Of a stretch of DNA of 6,085 nt, positions 1 through 6,085 are shown in pieces (the stretch's first letter is position 1; each line of letters begins with the position of its first letter). The translations under genes were made by a program, and so were the position numbers. The notes beneath the pieces are model-generated. The model was not told the DNA's origin. It worked only from the letters and a program-made list of their open reading frames with translations, and made no database searches. Origin of the DNA: Acidobacteriota bacterium (GTDB lineage: Bacteria; Acidobacteriota; Terriglobia; Acidiferrales; UBA7541); the NCBI GenBank assembly GCA_003224075.1, contig QHYF01000417.1:1-6085 (forward strand), read 5' to 3'.

Positions 1-2310
1 GATTCCGTAGCCCGCCCGAATAACAGTCTTGCTCCCAAGTCGGTAAGCGATGCCAACGCGCGGGGCAAACAGCCCGTGTCCGACATCAACACCATCATCC
101 TCTGCTACGGAGCCAACTCCGCCAATGAAAACGTTTCCCGTTGTGGGATCAAAGTATTTCGCGCCTGTGTGGTCGCTTCTCGCGAAGGGGTAGTACTCCC
201 ATCGCAAACCATAGGTAAAGGTCAGCTTGGGACTCACTTGCCACCGGTCCCGCGCATACCACGCCCAGGTGGTGAACCGCAGCGCGTTCGGATTAATGTT
301 CTGGACGACCTTGCCGTCCCTTTGAGGGAGACCGAGCAAAAATTGGGCAAAACTGTTATAGGCATTCGCCGCTGCGTACTTCGGCGCGCCGAACAGAGCG
401 GTCACGCTTCCGTCAAATCCGAAGGTGCCGCGCGGTGTGCCAAATGTCCCGCCTTGTGGCTGGAAGTGGTTGATCCCGCTGTGATAGTACTCCAACCCGA
501 AACGCAGATCGTGCCGCCCTTTCGTCCACTCCAGATTTGTATTGGCCACGTACTGATTGTCCCGGAATATAAACGGATTGCCGGTGTTGGCGTTCCCGAG
601 ATTGGCCCAGCCTGAGATCTGGAACGCCGGAATTCCGCCGTAGATGGGGTCGGTGCCGTTCGTACCGGGAATGTGTAAGGTGTCCAGCCCAAAGTTCGTG
701 CCAATGTCCACGTTTTCAGCGTTGAGACGCAACCGGGTATAACCGGCGTTCACATCCCACAACATGTTCGAACTAATCTGGTAGCTTCCTCCCATCGCTA
801 CGCTTTGCGTCCTGCTGAACGCATTACCGTTCTGGCCGCCGCCGGTCGCGTCTCCGCCTGCCCCTGCCAGAGCCGGTGGGTCGAAGATGAATGAAGGCGA
901 AATGCTGTACCTGCCGAACACCATGGACTTCTTGTTTGGCACATAGTTGACCTTCGCGTCAATTCGACTGAGATTATACTGAGGAGCTCCAACCGGAATG
1001 TAGTTGTTCGAAATATTGGCTGCGTTACTGGGGTCGCCCACGTTCGGCTGAGGGATTAGCCCAACCATCGTCGTTGCCGCGGGATCAAGCCGATTGGAGG
1101 GGATAATATTCCCCGGAAAGGCGGTGCGGCCGCTGCCGTCGGCTTTGCCGGTGTTCGGGTCGTAAATGCACCCCCCGGCTGGCGTGGCATTGCAATCAAC
1201 AAATGCGACGCCCGCGGGATTTGCGGTGGTAACAGAACCTGGAATGATGGAGCCAACGGCTGGCAAGAGCGCTGAGAAGTCGCCGTTCCGGATCGAGGTA
1301 GGCGCGACGCTTTTCGAGGCCCCACCAGCTGTGCGGATTTTGGTGCCTTCATAAGCCCCAAAGAAAAACAGTTTGTCTTTCTTGATAGGACCGCCGAAAG
1401 TTCCGCCGTACTGGTTGAAGATGTTTTTTGGCTTCACCGGCTGGACAGCCGCAGGTCTGAAGTAGTTCCTCGTCCGAAGAGCGTTGTCCGTGTGGTACTC
1501 GTAAGCAGTCCCGTGAAACTGATTTGTGCCCGACTTGATCGTCACGTTTGCCGCCGCTCCTCCTGCCATTCCCTGCTCGGCGTCAAAGTTGTTCGTGACC
1601 ACATTCACCGACTCGATCGCGTCGGCGGACGGGATGTAGGCGACGTTCGCCGGCAACCAGGTATAGGTGTCTGTGGCACCGTCAATCCGCGTGTTGTTGT
1701 TATTGATCGACAGACCGTTGACGTTCGCCGTCATTGCACGCTGCGGATTCCCGGCGGCCGAGTTGTTTTCTCCCAGGAAGCCAACTCGGCCGCCGGGAAT
1801 CCGCAGCGTGGCAAGAATCGGCAAGTCCGAGATTTCCCGCGTATTCAAGTCTGTATGAACGTCGGCGCGGTCGGTCTGCAACAATTGCTGTGTAGCGCTG
1901 ACGGTAACCGTCTCGACCTGCTGCGACAGTTGAAGCTGTACATCCACGCGCCGAGTGGCGTTCGCTTCTAACAGCACGTTCTCCGTCACCTTCGTACCGA
2001 AGTTCGTCGCTGACATGGTCACTCTGTATGTACCCGGCTGGAGTTCGTTAAATAAATAAATGCCGCTCGCGTCCGACGCGGCCTCTCGAGTGACTCCGGT
2101 TTTCACGTTGAGCGCTTCCACGTGAACGCCCGGCACAGCCGCGCCCGACGGATCGGTAACGTTCCCCGTGAGCGAGCCGTAGAGCACCTGTGCCCGAGCC
2201 GCGGTCGAAAGGGCCGTCAGAAACAGTAGGACGACACAACACACTACTCCGGCCCGTCTAAGATTCATGCTTGCCAGATCAGTCTTGCGTAACACAGTCC
2301 CGCTTGACAT
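1..2310 (-). CDS. TonB-dependent outer-membrane receptor with N-terminal carboxypeptidase-regulatory-like domain (3' end beyond window)
   Basis: Reading the minus strand from the ATG at 2310 gives 770 codons with no stop or frameshift down to base 1; the C-terminal part of the barrel and the stop lie outside. Residues 1-19 form a longish basic n-region, about 20-36 are hydrophobic, and ARA-Q at 38-41 is a likely signal-peptidase I site. Residues ~41-130 look like a carboxypeptidase-regulatory-like beta-sandwich (GxVTDPSGAAVPGV, then GxYxFxxLxPGTYxV). A plug-like region follows (NNTRIDG at 204-210, FDAEQGMAGGAA at 241-252, IKSGTNQFHG at 257-266), then barrel sequence rich in aromatic strands, ending in VIRAGYGI at the edge. 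This is the build of the large Oar-like TonB receptors common in Acidobacteria, which usually run to about 1,000 residues or more. The probable role is outer-membrane uptake of an oligosaccharide; the neighbours suggest a xylan fragment, but substrate cannot be read from sequence. Residues 167-192 contain an odd perfect inverted repeat (listed separately). Family call is confident; substrate is not. Confidence 0.93.
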   Translation of the reverse strand, partial: MSSGTVLRKTDLASMNLRRAGVVCCVVLLFLTALSTAARAQVLYGSLTGNVTDPSGAAVPGVHVEALNVKTGVTREAASDASGIYLFNELQPGTYRVTMSATNFGTKVTENVLLEANATRRVDVQLQLSQQVETVTVSATQQLLQTDRADVHTDLNTREISDLPILATLRIPGGRVGFLGENNSAAGNPQRAMTANVNGLSINNNNTRIDGATDTYTWLPANVAYIPSADAIESVNVVTNNFDAEQGMAGGAAANVTIKSGTNQFHGTAYEYHTDNALRTRNYFRPAAVQPVKPKNIFNQYGGTFGGPIKKDKLFFFGAYEGTKIRTAGGASKSVAPTSIRNGDFSALLPAVGSIIPGSVTTANPAGVAFVDCNATPAGGCIYDPNTGKADGSGRTAFPGNIIPSNRLDPAATTMVGLIPQPNVGDPSNAANISNNYIPVGAPQYNLSRIDAKVNYVPNKKSMVFGRYSISPSFIFDPPALAGAGGDATGGGQNGNAFSRTQSVAMGGSYQISSNMLWDVNAGYTRLRLNAENVDIGTNFGLDTLHIPGTNGTDPIYGGIPAFQISGWANLGNANTGNPFIFRDNQYVANTNLEWTKGRHDLRFGLEYYHSGINHFQPQGGTFGTPRGTFGFDGSVTALFGAPKYAAANAYNSFAQFLLGLPQRDGKVVQNINPNALRFTTWAWYARDRWQVSPKLTFTYGLRWEYYPFARSDHTGAKYFDPTTGNVFIGGVGSVAEDDGVDVGHGLFAPRVGIAYRLGSKTVIRAGYGI
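1737..1810. repeat. Perfect 29-bp inverted repeat inside the TonB receptor gene
   Basis: Arms 1737-1765 and 1782-1810 are exact reverse complements (29/29) separated by 16 nt (1766-1781). The arms are about 72% GC. With a one-base bulge, pairing extends outward by four more bases (1734-1737 with 1811-1814). On the coding (minus) strand the upstream arm encodes TLRIPGGRV (residues 168-176) and the downstream arm NSAAGNPQR (183-191). Because the arms are in phase, the plus strand reads the same two peptides in the same order. The mRNA would fold into a very stable stem at codons 167-192. There is no T run after it, so it is not a terminator, and nothing around it resembles an insertion sequence. 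Confidence 0.95.
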
Positions 2311-2403
2311 GAAACCTCCTATCCGCTGCTGTTCTGTGCCGCCTCGACCGGCAAATTCGTTCGGTGCTTTACGCGCTTGCGGCCGGAAGCCCCGTTCGCC
2401 GGC
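2311..2403 (-). other. Short intergenic gap between ROK regulator and TonB receptor
   Basis: The gap is 93 bp. I see no convincing -35/-10 pair and no hairpin followed by a T run on the minus strand; the best hairpin is a 5-bp GCCGG/CCGGC stem next to the ROK stop, without a T tract. The simplest reading is that the receptor gene is transcribed together with the ROK gene, although a non-sigma70 promoter or one inside the ROK 3' end cannot be excluded. Confidence 0.5.
2315..2320 (-). promoter_or_regulatory. Shine-Dalgarno of the TonB receptor gene
   Basis: The minus strand reads AGGAGG, then TTTC, then ATG at 2310. This full-consensus ribosome-binding site decides the start: an in-frame ATG 14 codons later (2268) gives a more typical signal-peptide length but has no comparable SD before it (CTGGCAAGC precedes it). 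Confidence 0.75.
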
Positions 2404-3612
2404 TCATAAAGCCACTGCCTGTGGCCTCTCTTCCTCCGCTGTTCGGACACCGTGACCAAAATGTTTTTGTAGCACCAGCGCGACTGTCCCGCGAAGACGC
2501 GCCATGCCCGGCTCCGCGGCGGGCCTTACGCGAGGCGGCATGCCGACCAACGCGCCGGCCGCCACCTCCGCTTCGATGACTGGGCCAAATCGCGGCCAAT
2601 GCTTCATAAACTCGCCGACAATCACGATCTCTTCGGGAGCAAGGCTCGCAACGATCATTCGCATTCCGCTTCCGATGGCGTGCGCCATACGGTCCAGGGC
2701 CTTCAAGGCGAGCGAGTCGCCGGCTTCGGCCAGAGCCAGCAGACCCTGAAAACTAAGACGGTCGGAAGCCTGGCTTGACTCGTGGTAATACCGCAAAGCG
2801 GCTCGGTTTGAGGCGTACACCTCCCAGCAACCGCGGCCGCCACAACTGCAAGGAGGGCCGAGGGGATCCAGGGAGACATGGCCGAATTCGCCAGCCATCC
2901 CGTGGAGTCCCCGGGCCAATTGTCCGTTCATAAAGACGCCGGTACCAACGCCCTCGGAAATGGTTACGACGACCAAATCACGAACTTTTTCCGTGTGCCC
3001 GAACCACACTTCCGCGAGCACACAAGCGTTGGCTGCGTTTTCGAGCTCGACCCGCATTCCGGTTGCCTGCTCGATCGCCGCCTTGAAATCAAAATCGGGC
3101 CACTTCAAGTTCGGGGCGAAGACCACGCGCTGCGTTTCCAGGTCGAATCGGCCGGGCAAACTGATTCCGACCCCTTCGAAGACCAAGTCCCGATGAACTT
3201 GCATCAGGTGCCGAATTCTTGCCGCCAGATGTTCCGCCGTGTCTCGCGGACTGGGAGGTGTCTGCATGACCTCCTGCGACAGTAGCCGCCCGTTCACGTC
3301 CGCTACACCTAGTGTCGTCTGCGTTGGCCGAAGGTCCGCCACAAGAATTCCGCGTTGTTCGTTCAAACGCAGAAACGTCGGCCTTCGCCCTCGAGGCAAC
3401 CGCCCTGTGTGTCCATAGACAACCCAACGCTCACGAATAAGCTGTTCGGTGATGAGGGAAACCGTGCTTCGCTGTAATCCAGAAACGCGAGCCAAGTCCG
3501 CTCGCGAAATGGGCTGCCGGCGCCGAATCAGGTTCAGGACAACGCCGCGATTGATGTCACGAGCCGTTTCGCTCGAAGCCACCTGAGTATTGGTGAATTC
3601 AATTCGGCGCAT
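2404..3612 (-). CDS. ROK-family transcriptional regulator (NagC/Mlc/XylR type)
   Basis: This is a complete 402-residue protein, the usual length for ROK repressors with a DNA-binding domain (about 380-410). Residues ~20-65 form a winged helix-turn-helix; the MarR-like core SRADLARVSGLQRSTVS is at 36-52. The wing includes RGRRP (74-78). Residues ~88-385 form the ROK sugar-binding/actin-like fold: GVGISLPG (147-154), EGVGTGVFMNG (220-230), AGEFGH (240-245), and the zinc motif with His245, Cys255, Cys257 and Cys262 in CSCGGRGCWE. Where ROK sugar kinases carry the catalytic Asp (N-D-x-N), this protein has N-A-A-N (192-195), so it is probably a sensor without kinase activity. The likely role is a cytoplasmic repressor released by a sugar or sugar acid; xylose or a glucuronoxylan breakdown product is plausible from the GH67 neighbour but unproven. 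The ATG start fits the family N-terminus but has no clear Shine-Dalgarno. Family call is secure; ligand and targets are inferred. Confidence 0.93.
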   Translation of the reverse strand: MRRIEFTNTQVASSETARDINRGVVLNLIRRRQPISRADLARVSGLQRSTVSLITEQLIRERWVVYGHTGRLPRGRRPTFLRLNEQRGILVADLRPTQTTLGVADVNGRLLSQEVMQTPPSPRDTAEHLAARIRHLMQVHRDLVFEGVGISLPGRFDLETQRVVFAPNLKWPDFDFKAAIEQATGMRVELENAANACVLAEVWFGHTEKVRDLVVVTISEGVGTGVFMNGQLARGLHGMAGEFGHVSLDPLGPPCSCGGRGCWEVYASNRAALRYYHESSQASDRLSFQGLLALAEAGDSLALKALDRMAHAIGSGMRMIVASLAPEEIVIVGEFMKHWPRFGPVIEAEVAAGALVGMPPRVRPAAEPGMARLRGTVALVLQKHFGHGVRTAEEERPQAVAL

Positions 3613-3634
3613 TTAATTTGTGACCCGAACTATA
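3609..3634 (-). promoter_or_regulatory. Candidate ROK operator, downstream copy (covers ROK start codon)
   Basis: This is the second copy of the 26-bp repeat, offset 108 bp from the first. It spans the ROK ATG (3612-3610) and the bases just before it, where a Shine-Dalgarno would normally sit. It too contains a TATAGT hexamer, but the nearest TTGACT (3645-3640) is only 5 nt away, so it is not itself a promoter. Two sites about 10 helical turns apart could support looping by a dimeric or tetrameric ROK protein; this is inference. Confidence 0.45.
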
Positions 3635-3716
3635 CGAAAAGTCAAATAATCCGCGTTCATCACATGAGCCTAGCCAATATTCTCTCGCAATTAACGATGC
3701 AAAAAAGCGCTGCGGA

Positions 3717-3742
3717 GCATTAAATTCGCGGCCCGAACTATA
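3717..3742 (-). promoter_or_regulatory. Candidate ROK operator, upstream copy (overlaps -10 and start site)
   Basis: This 26-bp copy matches the one at 3609-3634 at 22 of 26 positions, including an unbroken CCCGAACTATA on the plus strand. It contains an imperfect dyad on the minus strand, TAGTTCG and CGAATTTA half-sites around a 5-bp centre. The half-site resembles TAGTTTG of the known Bacillus XylR (ROK) operator. Its position over the -10 box and likely start site suits a repressor-binding site. Binding by the adjacent ROK protein is inferred. Confidence 0.5.
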
Positions 3743-3766
3743 TCCGCGGTTTTCCCACATTGTCAA
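3737..3766 (-). promoter_or_regulatory. Sigma70-type promoter driving the ROK gene
   Basis: On the minus strand TTGACA (3766-3761, perfect -35) is followed after 18 nt by TATAGT (3742-3737, five of six to the -10 consensus). Transcription would begin near 3730, giving an untranslated leader of about 118 nt before the ROK ATG. The -10 hexamer lies inside the upstream copy of the 26-bp direct repeat, an arrangement expected for autorepression. Confidence 0.65.
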
Positions 3767-3874
3767 GAACAAGTTTTCTGGAACAAACCCCCTTCCCCTT
3801 GGGGCTCGCTATTCCTTCGGACTAACTCCTTCCGGGTTCGTATGCTTGGCGGCTTTTGAGGAAGACTTCTTGCT

Positions 3875-6085
3875 TCATCGCACGTCGCATCCACTGCAGC
3901 TCTTCGACGATCGAGGTCTGGAGTGAATTTCGACGTAGTCCAGTGGCGCGCGTTCCTCGCCATCGGGGATTCCCTCGATGCGGATTTCATCGCCCGGGCG
4001 CAGCGCCAGACCTGTGATTCGGCGCCGGGTGGAAGAGTCGCCTCCCAGATGCATCGTGGGAAGGTGATCGTTGGCTACCCATTCGTCCACCAACTGGCCA
4101 CCGACGTAAACGCGAAACGTCGATTCACCCTTGGTCAGGTCGAAGTATTCGACGTTGATGTCGTACCATCCTGGTTTGTTCGAAAACCGGAATGAGGCTG
4201 TGCAGCCTTCCGGCCGCGTGCATTCAACTCCCTTGCCTCCGGAAGCGTCTTCCCATGGAATGATATCCACCTGCGTGTAACCCTGGAGCTGCATGGCTTC
4301 GGCTTCAATCCGTTCAGCGTGAAGTCCCACGCGGCCCTTGGCATCAGGAATCCCTGACGCGCGGAAAAACCAGTTGCAGATAGCATCCCGCCAGACGATC
4401 GCGTGCCCCGCCTGGTACTCAAGGCGCGCTAACACATCGGCATAACGCTGCTCATCGACGCGGCCTTTGATTGACTTCCACTGCCGGACGTAATCCGCGG
4501 CGCTTTCGGCCCCTTCATAATGAGAGTCGTAAATGTGCTGGATCACCGTCTTTCCCGTATGCAGCACATAGGTGTACGGCACATGATGGAAAAACAGCAG
4601 CAGCTCGTCGGGAGTAGTTTCCAGGGACTCGTACTGCGCGGCCACGGGCGCGCGGTATTGTCCGGCAAAGCCTGTTCCCGTGCTCACGGATCGGTCCATC
4701 CCAATTCCCTCATGGTCGGCGCGATGCCACTGGCCCCAGCCATTGCGCTCTGACGACTCGATTCCAGGTCCGTAGTGGCTGCCGAGAATGTCAGTCAAAG
4801 TTTGCGCGCCCAACGGCCCGGTGTAGCTCTCATAGGTGTGCCACGATGCCAACTGCATGTCTGAGATGGCCCGCATCACGGTAGCATCGTTCCCAAAGGT
4901 GAGTCGCGTCCATTCTTCAGCGATCGTCCTCGCGCTCAGATTGGGATCCCACGCCAGACGCCCGAATCCATAGAGATTCGCCATGGCTAAAGGATGTCCC
5001 ATCCAGCTTAGGTCCATCCCAACATTTGCGACGCCAACGAACCCGCCCAAGGGGCGATGAAACGTGCGGCCAGCTACGAGGTCTTTCATCGGCGCGCTGT
5101 CTCCGCCCGCGTGCAGGTCGAAATCCAGGACCTCTTTCCACATGGGAGGAAGAAAACACAGATGCCGTTGCTGCCCCGTATATTCTTGGGTGATCTGCAG
5201 CTCGATCGCCTGGTTCGTTTTCTCAAGCCCGCCGAAAAGCGGCGAAACTGGTTCGCGCGCCTGGAAGTCGATTGGGCCATATTTAATCTGGATGATGACG
5301 TTGTCCGCAAATTTGCCGTCGAGCGGATGAAAAATGTCGTAGGCAGCTTTGGCCCGGTCATTCTTGGGATCGTGCCAATCAAGATGGTGGTTATAGACAA
5401 ACGCCCGGTAGAAAACGATCCCGCCATGCGGCGCAAGCGCGTGCGCGATCACGTCGGCTGCCTCTGCGGGCGTCCGGCCGTAGGTCGAGGGACCGGCCCG
5501 GCCCTCGGAATCCGCTTTTACGACAAATCCGCCGAAATCGGGAATCTGCTGGTAAATCTCGTCAACTTTCTTGCGCCACCATTCGGTAACGCGAGAATCC
5601 AGCGGATCAAACGTATCCAGGCCACCGATCCGTTTGGGGCTGCTTAAATCGACGGCAACAGATAGCCGGACGCCCCACGGGCGAAACACATTGGCGATTC
5701 GAACGAGTTGCGGAAGAAAGCCGTCTTCCAGAATGCGTGGATCGGCGTTGACATTATTGATGGTGCATCCATTGATCCCGACGGAGGCAAGCAAACGAGC
5801 GTAATCACGAACGCGCTTCAGGTCCGCGCGAACGCTGCCATTCTCAAAAAAGATAGATCGCCCGGCATATCCGCGCTCAATCCGGCCGTCTAAATTGTCC
5901 CACTGGTTTACCCAGCGTATCGGAGCATAAGGCTCCTGCACTTCATTCAGTGCTGCAATGGATTCGCTCCGCGCGATCCTGCTCAGCACCGCGAATACGC
6001 CGTAAAGGACACCCCGGTCCGTCGATGCCGTGATAATGACACAATGGAATCCGGCCACTTGCCCCGTCGCCAGCCGGAAGCCGTC
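3875..6085 (-). CDS. GH67 alpha-glucuronidase with C-terminal carbohydrate-binding-like domain (5' end beyond window)
   Basis: The frame is open from the right edge to a TGA at 3877-3875, with 736 codons visible; the true start and any signal peptide lie outside, so the internal GTG at 6058 is not the start. GH67 enzymes remove (4-O-methyl)-D-glucuronic acid from the non-reducing terminal xylose of xylo-oligosaccharides. The first visible residues (DGFRL, then DRGVLYGVFAVL) belong to the N-terminal domain. The TIM-barrel follows with the expected catalytic residues: Glu in KADSEGRAGP (codon 5504-5506, general acid), Asp in YGPIDFQ (5267-5269) and Glu in QITQEYTGQ (5183-5185). The Asp-Glu spacing of 28 equals that of Cellvibrio GlcA67A (D365/E393). 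The helical GH67 C-terminal domain ends near WRDAICNWF. After it, about 3911-4318 encodes an extra beta-sandwich-like module starting RIEAEAMQLQGY and ending LDYVEI. Cell location (periplasm or cytoplasm) cannot be told without the N-terminus. Confidence 0.95.
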   Translation of the reverse strand, partial: DGFRLATGQVAGFHCVIITASTDRGVLYGVFAVLSRIARSESIAALNEVQEPYAPIRWVNQWDNLDGRIERGYAGRSIFFENGSVRADLKRVRDYARLLASVGINGCTINNVNADPRILEDGFLPQLVRIANVFRPWGVRLSVAVDLSSPKRIGGLDTFDPLDSRVTEWWRKKVDEIYQQIPDFGGFVVKADSEGRAGPSTYGRTPAEAADVIAHALAPHGGIVFYRAFVYNHHLDWHDPKNDRAKAAYDIFHPLDGKFADNVIIQIKYGPIDFQAREPVSPLFGGLEKTNQAIELQITQEYTGQQRHLCFLPPMWKEVLDFDLHAGGDSAPMKDLVAGRTFHRPLGGFVGVANVGMDLSWMGHPLAMANLYGFGRLAWDPNLSARTIAEEWTRLTFGNDATVMRAISDMQLASWHTYESYTGPLGAQTLTDILGSHYGPGIESSERNGWGQWHRADHEGIGMDRSVSTGTGFAGQYRAPVAAQYESLETTPDELLLFFHHVPYTYVLHTGKTVIQHIYDSHYEGAESAADYVRQWKSIKGRVDEQRYADVLARLEYQAGHAIVWRDAICNWFFRASGIPDAKGRVGLHAERIEAEAMQLQGYTQVDIIPWEDASGGKGVECTRPEGCTASFRFSNKPGWYDINVEYFDLTKGESTFRVYVGGQLVDEWVANDHLPTMHLGGDSSTRRRITGLALRPGDEIRIEGIPDGEERAPLDYVEIHSRPRSSKSCSGCDVR
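3911..4318 (-). other. C-terminal CBM6/35-like module of the GH67 protein
   Basis: After the GH67 core the protein continues for about 135 residues with the opening IEAEAMQLQGY, a Gly/Ser-rich turn (EDASGGKGVECT), alternating strands (YDINVEYFD, STFRVYVGGQLVDEW), RPGDEIRIEG and a closing LDYVEI. This pattern is typical of CBM6/35-like galactose-binding-type sandwiches. Trp and Tyr residues are available for sugar stacking. It may bind xylan or simply stabilise the enzyme; no binding site can be assigned from sequence. The last ten or so residues (SSKSCSGCDVR) look like an unstructured tail. Confidence 0.55.

Larger units (their letters stand above)
3613..3874. other. Intergenic control region between GH67 and ROK genes
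   Basis: These 262 bp lie after the GH67 stop and before the ROK start. They hold the promoter at 3737-3766 and two direct-repeat operator candidates, each described separately. The GH67-proximal part (about 3775-3874) shows no gene and no convincing terminator for GH67: the CCCCAAGGGG element at 3797-3806 has too small a loop and no T tract. Continued transcription from GH67 into the ROK gene is therefore possible in addition to the local promoter. Confidence 0.6.

Noticed and set aside
76..615. Long plus-strand open frame opposite the TonB receptor gene
   Set aside because: It is antisense to a continuous 770-codon frame with clear family motifs, and its translation shows no domain, signal peptide or Shine-Dalgarno.
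1737..1810. Inverted repeat as a terminator, IS terminal repeats or recombinase-inverted switch
   Set aside because: There is no T run after the stem, no transposase or recombinase gene, and a 16-nt spacer is too short to be an invertible element or an IS.
1492..1971. Plus-strand open frame containing the NSAAGNPQR peptide
   Set aside because: The peptide appears on this strand only because of the perfect inverted repeat; the rest has no family resemblance.
3700..3720. AGCGC followed by six T on the minus strand as an attenuator or terminator in the ROK leader
   Set aside because: The possible stem is only three to four base pairs, too weak for an intrinsic terminator.
3784..3806. C-rich stretch with CCCCTTGGGG as a GH67 terminator or G-quadruplex
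   Set aside because: The hairpin loop would be only two bases, no T tract follows on the minus strand, and there are not four G runs.
5057..5647. 196-codon plus-strand open frame within the GH67 gene
   Set aside because: Shadow of the GH67 catalytic domain, whose catalytic motifs are all on the minus strand.
6056..6058. GTG as the start of the GH67 gene
   Set aside because: The frame is open upstream to the window edge, and the residues before it (DGFRLATGQ) fit the GH67 N-terminal domain.

Overview
The window looks like part of a plant-polysaccharide (glucuronoxylan) utilisation locus from a moderately GC-rich Gram-negative bacterium. An acidobacterium is the best guess. The main reason is the very large TonB-dependent-receptor-like protein with an N-terminal carboxypeptidase-regulatory-like domain, a style (TonB/'Oar-like') greatly expanded in Acidobacteria; the assignment is an inference from protein style only.

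All three recognisable genes lie on the minus strand and so read right to left. (1) Positions 6085-3875: a GH67 alpha-glucuronidase, cut at its 5' end by the window edge, with the three family catalytic carboxylates in place and a C-terminal carbohydrate-binding-like beta-sandwich. (2) Positions 3874-3613: a 262-bp non-coding gap with a near-consensus sigma70 promoter and two copies of a 26-bp direct repeat that are good operator candidates. (3) Positions 3612-2404: a complete ROK-family transcriptional repressor (NagC/Mlc/XylR type). (4) Positions 2403-2311: a 93-bp gap with no visible promoter or terminator, ending in a strong Shine-Dalgarno. (5) Positions 2310-1: a TonB-dependent outer-membrane receptor, open to the left edge, with 770 codons visible and no stop or frameshift. 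The plus strand carries no convincing gene; its open frames are shadows of these three.

Proposed working model (inference): the receptor brings glucuronoxylo-oligosaccharides across the outer membrane, the GH67 enzyme removes (4-O-methyl)glucuronic acid, and the ROK protein senses a sugar and controls its own promoter, probably with the receptor gene downstream and perhaps GH67.

The most unusual thing in the window is a perfect 29-bp inverted repeat with a 16-nt spacer (1737-1765 / 1782-1810) inside the receptor gene. One arm encodes a peptide that looks family-typical. The other is its exact inverted copy, in frame, apparently replacing the usual plug-domain sequence. It is either a fold-back templated mutation or an assembly artefact. 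The second point of interest is the pair of direct repeats bracketing the ROK leader, one over the -10/start-site region and one over the start codon.
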